A stretch of DNA of 64,000 nucleotides from Theristus sp. LFF4_11 (GCA_030248135.1 JASANC010000197.1:62001-126000), one strand, 5' to 3'; numbered from the stretch's first letter, positions 35,543 to 48,898 are shown. Notes: generated by a model not told the origin, from the sequence alone. Program-made: numbers and translations.

Positions 35543-38500
35543 ATGATGAACTCATCAGCAAGTGAGATGGATTTCAGCCAACGACAGATGGATTTCGCTC
35601 AGAGAAATATTGATAAACAGGTACTTTTATCTTCACTGTTTTTAGTGCCGGTGTGGCGTCATTAAAATATATGTATTACTGCAAAAAACACTTTAGATAT
35701 TTATATTTATGTTCTTGAAGTGACATTATTGAAATAGTGCAGTCGAAGTGCTGACAGAATGCAGTGTACAGTGCAAGACACATGTTTGTCCCATTCCGTT
35801 ATAATTTTTAGGGCTACATTGAATAAAGAAATTCATTCTTTAACCTAAAAAGTTATCTGAGCTTTTTTACAAAGAAATTTGAAGTTATTTCCATCGTAAA
35901 TGTATGCACTGCTATAAGATTCAAAGGCTAGTCAGCCGGCGCACAAACTACACAAAACGCCGCTTCAGTGTTTTTTAACCGAACTTGTCAAAGGCTTTCA
36001 TGCACGTTATAACCAGGCTTGATGCGCTTTATTTAATAGCGCATTGCAGTTCTCGTCGTCTCTCGACATCGTTCGGGTATTGTCCAAAAACAGGGCGTCT
36101 GAAATTAATTCCAGTTCCGTTGCCGCTCCGTCTGGTTTTGGACCCAGCAGAGTGCTGGGTTCCGGTTTGCATGTGACTGGAGATTTTGATAATAAATTGG
36201 CTGGGTTGTTCAATGTTTTTTACTAGTGGAAAACTTTGGACAGCTTTTTATTCAATCACTGCAATGTGTCCGAAGAATTTGATCCTCGAAACCATCCCCG
36301 ACAAATTTATATGGGAGTCATTTTAAGACACCAAACGAATAGATGCAAAAGTTGTGTCCGCATTTAATTAGAGCACTGCGAGGGAGGGTCCCATGAATCT
36401 ATAGGTGAGCGTGAGCGGTGGCATGCAATTTTCATGCATTCGCATAACGAACATTGAAAGGAGGAGAGGAAACGAAGCATTCGAAAGAATGCAAGTTCTG
36501 CTCAGTATTTTGCCCACGCAAACGCCACAAAGTCGGTATGCTTAGGCTATTATTTTTAAATTGCAGTGCAGAGCTTATGTGCATGTGACTGTCTGCAGCC
36601 ATACATGTGAATGTATATGTGGCAGCGGTTTATACGTATGTGTGCTTAAGCTAACTGTCTTTGTATCAAGTGCTGCTGAATCGATCACTTACATACACAG
36701 ATACTTTATATTATGCTACAGTACAAAACATACATGTATCGTCGTACGTCAGCCTCCTGCATAGCTGTGTCGTTGAGACAGTTGCTTTTATGGCTGTGCA
36801 CCTATGAAATTGTGTATAAAGCCAATCGCATTATTAGCATCCTCTTTTTTGAAAACAAAGAGCCACAATACAACACTGCCAGTGTCTCGAAAAGTAGGTG
36901 ACTCGCAAAGCTGTATGCATAAGCAAAGAGATGGTACGTAGTTTTTTCCGCTTTTGGCGAATACACACATACAACCAACCTTTTTTAAAAGAAGAACTCG
37001 GTTTGGCATATTTTTTTGTCTAAAATTCACAAAATTGAAGACGGCTATGTTTTTTTGCGATTCTGAGCTTTTTCTTAGGTTGAACAAGTTCAACTCTGCA
37101 CCCAACACAACCAACCATTGTATGCCTTGCCTTGCCTAAGGGGTTACGTGTATAATGGACGGTTTCAATTGTATTTGCACGGCACAAAAACAATTTACTT
37201 GAAGATTAATTTACGGCATTGTAAAATTCTGCGATCTAAAGCACACCAGCAGAGTTAGCCGAGGCTGTGGGTAGTCACGTCACGCACATGAAAATATAGC
37301 ATGGGCCTTGAATGCAAGCAGGCAGTGATGCATCTGCAGTGGTACAGCTTTCGCACATAAGCTTGATATGCGCGTTGAGCGAAAGAAGTGCACATGAGAG
37401 AGACAGGGTTCAGTGGCGCTTCAATTGGCCGGTCAATAGGCGATCGCTGGCACAGACACACACTTGCGTGCGTTCTGCTGCTTGTTATTCTGGCCGGTGA
37501 CAGTTTCAGATGGGTGCCGCTGTGTGTTTGTGTCTTTGCGTCGCAGCTGCCGCCGCCGAGTGTCCTTGCAGTGCACGCGAAACATGCAACTCTCATGTCT
37601 CATGTGTTGCGCAGCGCCGCGTTTCACTGCCGCCATTACCGATGGCCATATGCAATGTAACGTACTTTGGAACATCTACTGGAACCTCTTGCTGCCACCG
37701 CCCCACAGCCGTTGTTGTTGTTGCTGTTGTTGTTTCAAAGTCGTGTTCTTTGCAATTTTGCTTTCATTTTCATTCACGCATGTGCCACACGGACAAGTAT
37801 TGTTTTCTAAAAAAATGAAAAACGGTTTCAATGCATGCTGTGCGTTTTTTCAATTGAAAACGTTTTACAAATCTACGCGCACTTACTACATTCCCTCCGG
37901 ATCAAAAACTTGTTATCTAACATCTAACTTGTTAACATGGGCTGTTTCTGCGATTACTTTGGCATTTGAGCATTTCAATATTGATATTTCTTAATTTTAA
38001 AAAAAATGATGAAGAAATTGTGCTAAAGAACGCTATTTCATTGAGCTCATGGTACTGTATAAAGATCGAGTGGAGGTACAAAGTTTTATGTTACATACGT
38101 TTGACACATTTTTCGGTTTATGAATGCTTTACATCCAAAAAGCATAAATCTGAAGTTAATTTTACAGTTTTGAATGCCAATAGTTGTCTTTGCCGCTGTT
38201 TTTTGTATTGACATAAACTTCAATCTATGCAAATTGGAAATTCAAATTTTAATATATTTGAAATAGAACTTTACGTCGCAACGAGCACGATGATTTGTTT
38301 TTTCATTTCTAACTTCTTACAGTGTGTTCAGATTGGACTTGCATGTAAGCCGTGTGTACAACACAATGATGGACTGATTTTTGTAAATACTGAATGAACG
38401 CCAACCTTGCGTACATTTTCATTCCTTAATCATACTATACACGAAGTTCGCTGTTTGCAGTTTTGCCAGGTAGACGCATTCCGTAATTATTCATTTCACC

Positions 38501-41081
38501 TGTCCATCTGTCCATCCAGTCATTGCGTAACCTATCCGCGTGGAACCGCTGACTGATACGACAAAATGTGTCTTGCACTGCCACGTTCAGCCACAACATC
38601 ACGAGTGTACATGACACTCGAGAATTAGTAAGTTGCAACAGTTTTCATTGGGTTTGTTTCATTTTTGTTGCTATAACACAGCGGTCACGGCTTATCGAAA
38701 AACGGGAGCGTCAGAAGCGAACAATCACTGGCGGCGTGTTCACGAATAATCCTCCGAGAGGCGACATCGCACGTCCGCTAGCCGCAAGACCTCTAAGTGG
38801 CTGTTCGACCGGCAGTGGTTCCGGTCTACATGGCTATGACGGACCGTTGGCGTTTGCTGGTGCTGATCCGGACGCGTTGGACAGGCCTTCTACATTGACG
38901 ACCAGCGTGTCGTCTACTCCTCGCAGTAGCACCAACAATAATGCTACATTGATCACTGTTCGTGAGGCACCACCAGCGATTGACTCGACGCCGAGGGCAC
39001 GCGGTGCAAGGTGTTTAGGACTAGCAAACATGACATAAATTAACTGGCTTCTCAATTATTGTCAAATATAAACACTGTAGGCTGCCAGATACAGTTTAAC
39101 CAGTGTGTTGAGTGCATATTTTTTTCAGCAGTAGCTCCGAAGAAGAAGAAGAAGAAATAGAGTCGGAGTTCAATCGTGCTGGTGCTATGCCGCGATCAAA
39201 ATCAGCAGCTTTTTCTGGTGATACGCATCGAGACAAATTGTCTTCGAAACTGCACAATATGAACTTGCAGCCGATGTTAACGTCAGACACCGAAGATGAA
39301 CTTGGCGCCAGCATAAGACCATTAGCTAGTCAGTCTCGACAGTCAATTGCAAACGGCGTTGACACCGGAGCACAAGTACGTTTAAAAAATGTACACCTTA
39401 TTTGAAACAGAAATTTAGGCGTTTGGTTTCACAACTATGAGCCTTTATTGTTGCAGACGACCAGTAGCGAAACGACCAGTGAGACATTTGCAAGCAGGAA
39501 CGGTCCAGTCGATATCAATAAAATAATCAACAACCTTGAGGAGTTTGTGCTGCGGCCTGCGCCACGTGGCGTCACTCTTAAATGTCGCATTTCGAGGGAT
39601 AAAAAAGGCGTTGATCGAGGCATATACCCAACGTACTTTTTGCATTTAGAAAAAGATGATGTGAAACGGGTGGGTTTAGTTGCTGATATTTGCTCTTTAT
39701 TTTCTGCCTGTACACGTAAGAATTTTTTGGGGTTTTAGGTATTCCTCCTGGCAGGTCGAAAGCGAAAGAAAAGCACAACGGCTAATTATTTAATTTCTAT
39801 CGATCCGACAGATCTCGGCCGAACCAGCAGTTCTTTTGTTGGAAAACTCAGGTTTGTTCTTGATTTATTTTTTATAGCGCCTAAAACAGTATTTTTATCT
39901 TTTCTTCCAATTATTTTTATTGTTCAACTGTGCATTGGCATGCCCATTTAGATCAAATGTTATTGGCACGCAGTTCACGTTGTTCGACAATGGAGATAAT
40001 CCAAAAAAGTCTCCGGTGATCGGTGATGGCGTTCGACAAGAACTGGCCGCCGTTGTTTATGTATATTCTTTTAACTGCTTGAATTTGTCATTTCAATTCA
40101 ACAAGCAGTATTGTGCTTTGTTTGAATTATGATCAAAACAATTTCAGGATACAAATGTGTTAGGTTTCAAAGGACCACGCAAAATGACCGTTGTTGTGCC
40201 TGGCATTGCTGATGCCGAAAATTACGTCCGCGCTGAAGTTCGTCCGCTAGCTGTAAGTTGTCTACCAAAAACTATGTTGCTTTAAACTAGTTTTTTTTGT
40301 TCTGCGACTCAATGCGTGGCAGACGTATGTGGAAATAAAATTAATTTCATGCATGCTTGATGCGGGAATTCAAAATTACCGAAGTGACTCAGACATCTCA
40401 CGGATTCTAGATGCTGTAAATTTCGAACTCCCGCGTCACGCGTAAAACTGCGTTTCTAATGCGCGCATTGAATTGCAGAACCACAAGAAAAGGTAATATT
40501 TTCTTAAAGCCCATGGTGCGTAGCTAGAATAGCGAGCTTGTTTTGTTAGAGTTGACTGTGAAGTCTGAACGAGCATTTCTGCAGTTACAACGCATTATAG
40601 ATGTAATGAAGACGTACCAAAACTCTAAAAATTATCAAAGGAACGTGACGGCATCGTTGAACGATGGAAGCAACGACGAAATGAGGATCTCATTGTTATG
40701 CACAATAAGCATCCTGTTTGGAATGAAGGTCTGATACAAATGTTTGAATGTGTTTTGTTTTAAAATTACTGTTTTTTTAAATTTTTAGATACACAATCGT
40801 ATGTGCTCAACTTTCACGGTCGTGTAACTCAGGCGTCTGTGAAAAATTTCCAAGTCATACATGATAGTGACCGTAAGTGCTCTTGCTTTTCCCGCTGTCA
40901 GTTTCTGCAGATTATTCTCATATATAACTGCTTCACCGTTTTTTCAGCCGATTATGTCGTGATGCAGTTTGGTAGAATTGGCGATGACGTATTCACCATG
41001 GATTATTCGTATCCGCTGTCGGCACTGCAAGCTTTTGGCATTGCATTAAGTAGTTTCGATGGAAAACTCGCATGTGAATAG
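35543..41081 (+). CDS. tub: Tubby protein
   Basis: Phosphoinositide-binding adaptor that helps deliver membrane proteins, notably to cilia; in nematodes TUB-1 acts in sensory cilia and fat storage. Ten exons keep phase: 35543-35620, 38682-39010, 39129-39375, 39457-39669, 39739-39851, 39952-40060, 40148-40252, 40641-40728, 40789-40872 and 40948-41081, giving 499 residues. The N-terminus has a basic helix ([14 protein letters not shown]) then a disordered Ser/acid-rich part ([10 protein letters not shown]). The C-terminal tubby domain starts near residue 240 ([20 protein letters not shown]) and includes [12 protein letters not shown], whose basic residues contact lipid, [18 protein letters not shown], and the invariant ending [12 protein letters not shown]. 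Exon 8 is entered through AAAG rather than a pyrimidine-rich acceptor. The first intron is 3.06 kb; intron 7 carries a MITE. Confidence 0.95.
35621..38681. other. First intron of tubby
   Basis: 3061 bases between the two N-terminal exons. It contains a short (TTG)n-type run near 37714 and otherwise ordinary AT-rich sequence. No nested gene is supported, though an alternative first exon is possible. Confidence 0.45.
40299..40482. repeat. MITE family 3, copy C (in a tubby intron)
   Basis: Bounded by GTTCTGCGACTCAATGCG and the inverted CGCATTGAATTGCAGAAC, with the shared interior GCGGGAATTCAAAATTACCG. About 184 bp, no coding capacity. Confidence 0.65.
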
Positions 41082-42484
41082 CATGATCTGTGGTAACAGT
41101 GTGCAATATGTTGTTCATCACGGTTGTTGTTTACAGTATGACGACAACTGTCGTCTTTACTTAGCACTCACCTCCCACTTGCTTTTCTACTTGTGTCCGA
41201 GCCACTTTTTTCTCAGATGTTGTTCATGGTTGTTATTTTTTTTTTAAATCGTTCATTTTTGGAGTCAGTCATTCCTAATGACATAACGCAAGGAGTTTGC
41301 GAACGTTAATAATGATAATGTTATCGTTCTGGAAAAAACAATATTTTCATCAAATTGTCCCTCTTCAAGCGGCTGTGCTTTTTACGATTATGTGTAAATG
41401 GCTTTCTGAACAACAATAAGTTACGTCCATGTACTGTATTTGTCCGGTGACGACTTTTTAAAAAGCGTAAGCTTTACAACTTACAGTGTAATTTCTTGAA
41501 GTTCCAGTTGTTTGAATTTTATCAAGGATGACATGAAAAATCACCGACATATCTTCATATTCTACTATACTTTGAGTGACAATTTCATTCACTCCTTGTT
41601 AGTTTTTATATTTATTTGGTCGGTAATTTTTCTTGACGAAACCGGCTTAAACTGAGCACATGACTTTTAATATGCTGTGTTGTTCTAGTCAAGCTACGTT
41701 TTGTTGTTTCAGCACAATATTTCGCGTTTGAGGTTCTTAAATTGCAACGGGAAAGCAGAAATAAAATACTTAATACCAGTGTTTTTCAATGATTGATACA
41801 GTGTATCTGAAACTTTTACGATTACAAAAATCTTCAGTTTTAGAATTCTTTCTGAGCCACCTAGTGGCATCCAAAGTTTGCAAAATTGTCTGCCACCCAT
41901 CTATTAGTAATCTATCACATTGCAAACAGAAAATCACAGAATAGCTAACCTGCACCAAAGTTGTTCTGTTAATTTTTTTAAATCTGAAGTTTAGTCATGA
42001 ATTCTTAGTTTTTTTCAGAGTTCTTATGAACACGGCATGAACACAGACCGGATAGTCGGAGAGCTGGATATGTACATATAGTATGTTTAGTCGTGCATGT
42101 GTAGGACGGTCGGCCATATACATGTACATAATACATGTGGCTCATATCGATCGAAGCGTGCCCATGGAAGCTTAGGCCGGTTTACATTTACACAGCCACC
42201 GTTTTCCTTCAGTGCTACCATCAAGCAAGAGCGACAGACAATGTGTATGTTGTGCGACACATGGCCACATAAATTTGCATGCTGCGACCGTGTTCCAGTT
42301 TAGAAGAGTACTTGTACTTGTAGTAGAAGCTGAAATATAATATTCTCTCTGTGTTCACAATCGCAGAAACCAAAAACTTCGCCATCAAGTCAGTTTAGTT
42401 TTACTTCTTAGAGTTTTATTTTTGTTTCGGTTCAGTGCGATTTGATGGTTTGCAACTCTCGACAACTCTCGAAGTCTTGCAAGC
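41082..42484. other. Spacer between tubby and U2AF35
   Basis: 1.4 kb holding the 3' UTR of tubby and the upstream region of U2AF35. I see no gene, repeat or RNA that I can support. Confidence 0.45.
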
Positions 42485-45400
42485 ATGCCGTTGCTTTCTG
42501 GTGCCGAATATCTTGCGTCAATATTTGGAACAGAAAAGGACAAGTGAGTTTTTGAGTTATTTTGCAATCACTACGTGAAAACATACTTTCGCTAATCTGT
42601 CTGGTTGCTTCAGGGTAAATTGTTCATTCTTCTTTAAAATCGGCGCCTGTCGACATGGCGACAAATGTTCTCGGATGCACAACAAACCAACTTTCAGCCA
42701 GGTTTACCAGTTTTTTTATTTTTAACTCGTACAACGACGTTCATTCTCACAACTGAGATTGACGTGCTTTTCAACTGGCATTAACTGTATCCGCACCGTT
42801 TCACCTGTTGCTTGCGTACAGACCATCCTTCTGCATAACTTCTATCAAAATCCTGCGTTAACGCAATTGGTCCGCAGCAACAATTCGCGAAAGTCGTCTC
42901 GTAAGTTCGCAAAACGAAATTGTTTATTTTCATTTTGTAATATTTAATAGAAACTGGTTATTAACATAAATTGTTTAATAAATGTTAGAAGTGTAATTTT
43001 TCAAATTTTATTTTTGTTTTAATCAGCAGTATGTCGCAACCAGTATTATGTCACGGTAAGCACGACTTGACAGCCCGGAACATTATATTGCTACATTTGG
43101 ATACAACAGTGTCTTTGCTACCTTGAAAGTTTGAGTTGTGTGTCAACTAAGTAAATCACGTGGACTACTTAGTTTGACATTCAAAAGGCACCAAGAGTAT
43201 GCAATTTGAAAGTAATAGAATCCAAAATGGCTTTAACTACATAATCATATTACAGTTTGAAGCTTACAATGTATGCATACAGTTGTGGATATAAACTTAG
43301 GCTAATTGTGCTCTCAGAGTGTTGCTTTTGTTTTATTGTGCATGCTAATATCAGTTGATTTAATGTTCCATTTAAATTAACACTCACAAAAAAACACCCA
43401 GATCTATTTACTGTATATTTGGTATGGTACTGTATTTGTACTTTTCATTATTCACGTCACTTGTTCATTTTCATTTCTCGTCAGTAACGATTACTCACCT
43501 GGTCATTTCGCAAGCTGCTACAAAACGTATCGTAAACTGTGCAATAATTGTGCAATACAATATGTTAATTCAATTAACGCCCTACGTTTTTGCAGGTACA
43601 ATCGAAGGTGAACACCAGCGACATTTTGATGAGTTTTTTGAAGAAGTGTTCACTGAAATGGAAGACACGTACGGACAAATCGAAGAGATCAATGTGTGTG
43701 ACAACATTGGTGAACACATGATCGGCAATGTTTATGTCAAGGTGCGCCGCTCAGAACATAGCCTCATTTTTTAACACAATGTACACACACGTTTAACACA
43801 CTTTTAGTACTTTAGAGCACGTAGCAGTAATGTTCTTCATATGTACAAATATCAAATTTCGTTTTTTAGAATGTGTTATCACTCAGGTATCTTGATATTC
43901 ATATTGATCCTTGCGGTTTCGCATTTCAGTTTCGCGAAGAAAAGGCTGCTGTGACAGCAGTAAAGCTGTTGAACAATCGTTGGTTCGATCGCCAGCCAAT
44001 TTATGCTGATCTTTCACCAGTCACTGACTTTCGCGAAGCTTGTTGCCGACAATATGAAATGGGGTTAGTTCTGAATTAGTTTTTGGTTTCTTGTAAAGCC
44101 ACAAAGTTTTACTTTAACTGTTGCATGCTCGTGTTATCATATAGCTTTCATTGACTTATACAAAATTGCCACCATTGTCATTTTTGTTGATTTTATATTT
44201 TTTATCGAATATTGACTGACACACAGTTTGTACTGAAGAATATTGGTAAGATGGAATCCTATATGTGCCTAGCGCCGATTTTATTGGTGCAACGTGCATG
44301 ATTAAACTCGAACAAACGTTTTTTTAGTGCCGGTGAGTCTGAATAATTTGTTCGTCTGAACTAAATGTGCAGTATAGTTAAACATGTACTTTTTATGCAG
44401 TTAGATATGCAGGCGTCGACCAACGATTACACTGCAGGCTAGACGTTTTTCTATCCATCTTTTTTAATTTACTCAAGTCATCTTTAACGTTTTACGTTTC
44501 TAAAGTTGATCGGGACTAAATTAGCAACAAGAAAAAATGGGGCAATAATTATGGCTGGCACTGTACCTGCTTCAAAACGAGTCATTGGTTCGACCGTGGC
44601 GTTTAGTCTTTTAAAAAGCCAAAAATAGAGTCAGATTTGCTAAAAAAAAACTGTGGTTACTGAGGAAAGAGACCGCAAGCCCAGCCCAATTAGTAACTTG
44701 CAAATGAATACATGTTTGACTGTACAAAATGCGGATCTTGATTTTGTGTATGTGTTTGTTTGTGTGCCTTGAAGTCGGGACTTTATTATTTCTTAGCTTC
44801 TTGTTTTCATTTATTTGTATTTACGCGTGCACTCTGATATTCCGATGCACCAATCAAACATTTTCAAGTCGAACTACGTTCTTTGTTTATAATTATCACC
44901 CAAAAATGAGTACCAATGACTTCATTTTTGTGTTTGAAACAGCGAGAAAAATAAATATCTTTCTTTTTCTTTTAGTGAGTGCGCTCGCGGTGGGTTTTGC
45001 AACTTCATGCACCTAAAGCCGATCAGTCATGCGCTGCGACGTGCACTCTACAGTCGAAAGCATCCGTGGATGGACAGACGGAAAAAACGCAAACGTTCCC
45101 ACTCTCAACAGCGGAGAAAAAAACGCGAACAAAAGCGAGCTAACAAAAGGCGACGTATAAATGCATCGAAAAAACCGTACGGTCGCCGAAGTCGGTTTGA
45201 GCTGTCGTCTAAATCTTTGTGTAGTGTGTCATTTGATCAAGAACCCACTTCCAAAAACGATGAAGCCAAATCAAAGGGCAGCAGCAGCCAGCCGAACGAA
45301 CGCAACAGTCCCAGTCGATTGCCACAAGTGAGCTGGGCGAAAGTCATTTTTTACATAACTGAGATTTCGTATTGCAGTTTGGTCAGCAAAATTCCACTAA

Positions 45401-45930
45401 TAAATTTACGACAATTTGTTGCCACAGATGCAACAGATTTTATCTGATTTTTCAATGATGCTGGCAGTAGATATTTCTACTTCTAAAAATTTCAGCCTAT
45501 TTAAAGGAAACCTAGAAAATGTGCAAAAGATTAACGGCGCTGTTTTCAGGCTTACCGAATGTCGCACTGTTCATCATCGTCGTCCAGTGACAGCAACGAC
45601 GGCGAAGACCACGATGCTGGTGAACACAGTAACGCCAGAACAAAGTGGCACGTACGAAACAAGGACACGACGGCCACCACGACACACGTCGACCGTTCAC
45701 CATCATTGCCGCGCGCCTTTCGCATCAGCAACAACGACACCGACGAAAACAGCAGCAGCTCAGTGACATCATCTGACGAGTCTAGTGCCGCTGAGGATGA
45801 GACGGACGCCTCTGAGCACGCTGACAGCTCGTGCCACTCCCACAGTGACGACAATCGCTACGTGCGCCATATTCTTCATCGCGCAAAGAGAACTAAAAAC
45901 AGCGCTGCCAATTCGGAGCAGAAAACTTGA
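42485..45930 (+). CDS. Splicing factor U2AF small subunit (U2AF35), with an extended tail
   Basis: Recognises the AG at 3' splice sites as partner of U2AF65, in the nucleus. Seven exons in phase: 42485-42543, 42614-42701, 42822-42900, 43596-43741, 43930-44063, 44976-45327 and 45550-45930, giving 412 residues. The order is canonical: first CCCH zinc finger ([20 protein letters not shown]), the U2AF-homology RRM ([51 protein letters not shown]), second zinc finger ([13 protein letters not shown]) and [13 protein letters not shown]. Family members are usually near 240 residues; here about 230 residues follow the second finger. They comprise a Lys/Arg-rich part ([20 protein letters not shown]) and then a separate last exon rich in Ser, Asp, Glu and Thr in place of a short RS/Gly tail. 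The last junction is the least certain. Confidence 0.93.
44064..44975. other. Intron 5 of U2AF35
   Basis: 912 bases, placed between the RRM end and the second zinc finger. I see no additional exon or repeat. Confidence 0.4.
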
Positions 45931-46080
45931 CGTAAATTGAGAAATGATGGTACTCGAATGATAATTGTGATGCGAAGGGCCAGATGAGGATGTGTGACGA
46001 GAATTTGAGAATTTATTGTTTCCTGAACTTGTGATCAAGACAATATGAACCAGTGATGTTGTAAAATGCTCAAACAAATA

Positions 46081-47164
46081 CAGGGTGAGCCAAAAAAGGT
46101 TCCATTTCTAAAATGCTTTCACTGGCTTGTGCTGAGGTGTTTCGAGCTGAAAATTGGAACACTATTAGAAAACATTGGGAGGTTTTTCTGACCTAATTTT
46201 TGTCACGATATGTTGTCCCTGTCACTCACTACAGCAAAATATCTGGAAAATATGAAAAATCGACAAATGTTGCAAAATGCAGAGGGTTGATTTAGCTGTA
46301 ACAAAAATCAAAAGAATGAACGTTGGTGACAGGCCGAGTGTTCACAACACAAAAAAGATGAAAAAGCAATATGAGTTTAGAGCAGCTTAGAAATGCCGAA
46401 TGCTGAGTTGCATTTGAACAGTTTTTGATCATTCCAATGTTTCACTTCAAGTATGAGTGTGCGTGAGCGGTTCTGCTCAAAAGAGATGCGAATTTATCTT
46501 GCTTTTCAAATCCAAATTGTTTTTTTCTCTTTTTTAATTCACACAATTTGCCACTCTGATATTTTCACCATAGCAGACTGGTTGTTTTCTGCAGTGAGAG
46601 ATGCAATTACATTTTCAGTCTTTGCTGCCATCATGGTTAAGTGGACGGCAGAGCAGCGAGTCTGGTCTGTCAATTGGAGGGGAACAAGCGAATAGCTGTT
46701 CCACAGTGGTTCGGCAATTTTGTACAAGGTTCCATTTAACCCCGCGTGACGATACATCAGTTCGGAAGTCCGTTTATGAGCAATGATAAACAGTGAGATT
46801 GTGGATGACCTTTGTTTTTGCGTCAAAAATTGCTTTTTTTGAAAATTACACTGTAAAAATGAACTTACGTGTAAGCCAAAAAATTTTTGATCACAAAAAA
46901 CTCCCAAAGTGTTCTAACAACTGTTCCAAATTTTAAAACACGAAGTCCCTTTGTTACAGCTAAATCAACCCTCTGAATTTCACAACATTTGTCGATTTTT
47001 CATGTTTTCCAGATATTCTGCTGTAGTGAGTGAATGGAGCAACATACTATGACAAAAATTTGGTCAGAAATGGTTTCTAATAGTGTTCCAATTTTCAGCT
47101 CGAAACACCTCAGCACAAGCCAGTGAGAGCATTTTAGAATTGGAACCTTTTTTGGCTCACCCTG
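46081..47164. mobile_element. Degenerate mariner-like transposon with ~210-bp terminal inverted repeats
   Basis: 1084 bp flanked by TA. The left arm (46081-46303) is an inverted match of the right arm (about 46950-47164), ends CAGGGTGAGCCAAAAAAGG and complement. On the + strand at 46634 a frame reads MVKWTAEQRVWSVNW, like the helix-turn-helix start of mariner-family transposases, but it hits a stop after 20 residues; a neighbouring frame carries a further transposase-like stretch (TRFHLTPRDDTSVRKSVYE). The catalytic region is not recognisable. So a dead or internally deleted copy, about the length of a full element. Confidence 0.8.
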
Positions 47165-47304
47165 TACTTTGTACATAAATGTAGTTTTAATTGCAGTTGA
47201 ATGAGTTTTGACGAAATTTTTTTTGTAACCCAACAAATTTTATCAAATAATCAAACAGGCATAGGAAACCCTGAAAACGTCTATTTTTATGTCACATGTA
47301 CGGC

Positions 47305-48170
47305 TTACGACCGTTTCTTTGACTTCTGCTTTTTTGGTTTCTTGTCAAAAAGAAGATCCTTCGATTGGTCAAAGTCCTCTTTTCCGTTCAGTACCCACTT
47401 GACGTAATCTTCTTTCATTTTTTCTTCGTCTGTTTCATACGGATCGCTCGGTGGACGTGGTGGGGGCGTTGGCGGCTTAGGTGGTGGGGGTGTTGGGGGC
47501 TTTGGGGGAGGTGTCGCTGGTTTTGGTGGTGGAGTTGCTGGTTTTGGGGGAGGTGGTGGCGTTTCTCTGCAACAAATAACAGTTGTTTGTTGTAGTTTCA
47601 ACAAATCGGTAGCTTTTACAATTCCGAAATTGTAAATCAAACGAAAACTGTTGAACATGACTTTTTCGACTTACGGTTTTGGTGGTGGTTTCGGAGGCGA
47701 AGGTGGACGTTGCGGCGCATCGATTTTTTGATCCTGAAAATCGCCATATTGTGCAATAAACTATAGGAGTTTTAAAGCAAATTTTCGGGACCATTTTCGA
47801 GGCGAATAGCGTTCACCTCATCATCGTCGCTCTCCACCACCTCGGCGAGATATTGCGAATCGAAGCGATACTTTCCGGTAGGCTTCTTCTTTTTCGGATC
47901 AGGCACCTTCTTTTTGTGGTCGACCTTGATGTCCTGGCCGATTTTGTAGACATCGATGCCGCTTTTGTCACGGCCTTCGCCGCCAGGCTCCATCCAGTCT
48001 TCGTATAGATCGGCGGCGGGCGACGTCCGCGAGCTCTTGTGGTGTTTCTTCTTGCGGCGTTGCAGCTGCTTCGCGGCATCCGACGGGCCTCCGGTCGACT
48101 CGCCTGGTTTGCGTGCGTACACGCGATCACCGCTGCTGTCCATGAATGACTTGTCCAGTTTTGTGGACAT
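47305..48170 (-). CDS. Proline-rich hypothetical protein
   Basis: Three exons on the minus strand in phase: 48170-47817, 47733-47675 and 47566-47305, giving 224 residues. The N-terminal 118 residues are basic and acidic (RRKKKHHKSSRTS, KKKVPDPKKKKPTGKYRF) and end in the acidic ESDDDE at the splice point. Residues about 125-180 are a proline tract of PPPKPATPPPKP type repeats, typical of SH3/WW or profilin ligands. A charged C-terminus with YVKWVLNGKEDF and a final Lys/Arg cluster (KKPKKQKSKKRS) could act as a nuclear localisation signal. No signal peptide or membrane segment. Not recognised as a family. It is divergent from the convertase gene, with 1.7 kb between the starts. Confidence 0.7.
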
Positions 48171-48271
48171 TATTGCCTCAATACTGCACGTATGCGCTTT
48201 CGCTGCTGCAAGTGATTTTGTCGTGTTCGGTTTCCGTTGACACTAAACAGTATCAGTCGAAATGACTTAAG

Positions 48272-48358
48272 CTGCATTCATGAAGCATTGTTTAGTGACG
48301 CGCAGCTGTGTTAAAACATACATACTGTAGCAACGCGGTCACTAAATACTGCGTCATA
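48272..48358. repeat. MITE family 4, copy A
   Basis: Short hairpin: GCATTCATGAAGCATTGTTT then AGTGACGCG pairs with CGCGGTCACTAAATACTGCG then TCATAAATGC. The same ends recur in inverted form at 48899-48992, so this may be a solo small element or one end of a 720-bp one. Confidence 0.55.
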
Positions 48359-48898
48359 AATGCTCTTTTATACAGCTAAATTTGATTTTTCGATATTTTT
48401 GCTGCTGAACAAAACAATACAACAGTAAAACAGAGTTCAAAGAAAGGGTTGCGTCGTTCGTGTACAATAACATCCTATCAAACGCATTTTGAATGTAGCG
48501 TGATGTGAAACGCATTATTGTGGACGCATGTATCCAAGAGTGATCTGATATATGCACCTTGCAGTTGGTGCATAGCAACCTAGCATTCGATGTTTTATGC
48601 CGTGCTTTCAAACTGATAAATTCGATATTGGTATTGATTTGTTTTGATATCACACAACTGTATTTTGGCTACGTACAATTTCAAAGTTCTGCGATTGGAA
48701 AAACACACTCATTATAAATAGGTAAATACACTGTGACACCAGATAGACTGTATATGTTTCATATCATGTCATGACATGTAATTGAAAACTTCACACGTCA
48801 GGGGCAACTTGCCGACGAAAAAAAAAGAAAAAATATCCAACGAGTTTTAGCCAGCTAAGTTTGCTGAAAACTAAACTAAAATAAAATTTTGACGACAA

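Noticed and set aside
47356..47595. Trp/Arg-rich plus-strand frame opposite the proline-rich gene
   Set aside because: It is the antisense shadow of the CCA/CCT proline repeats encoded on the minus strand.
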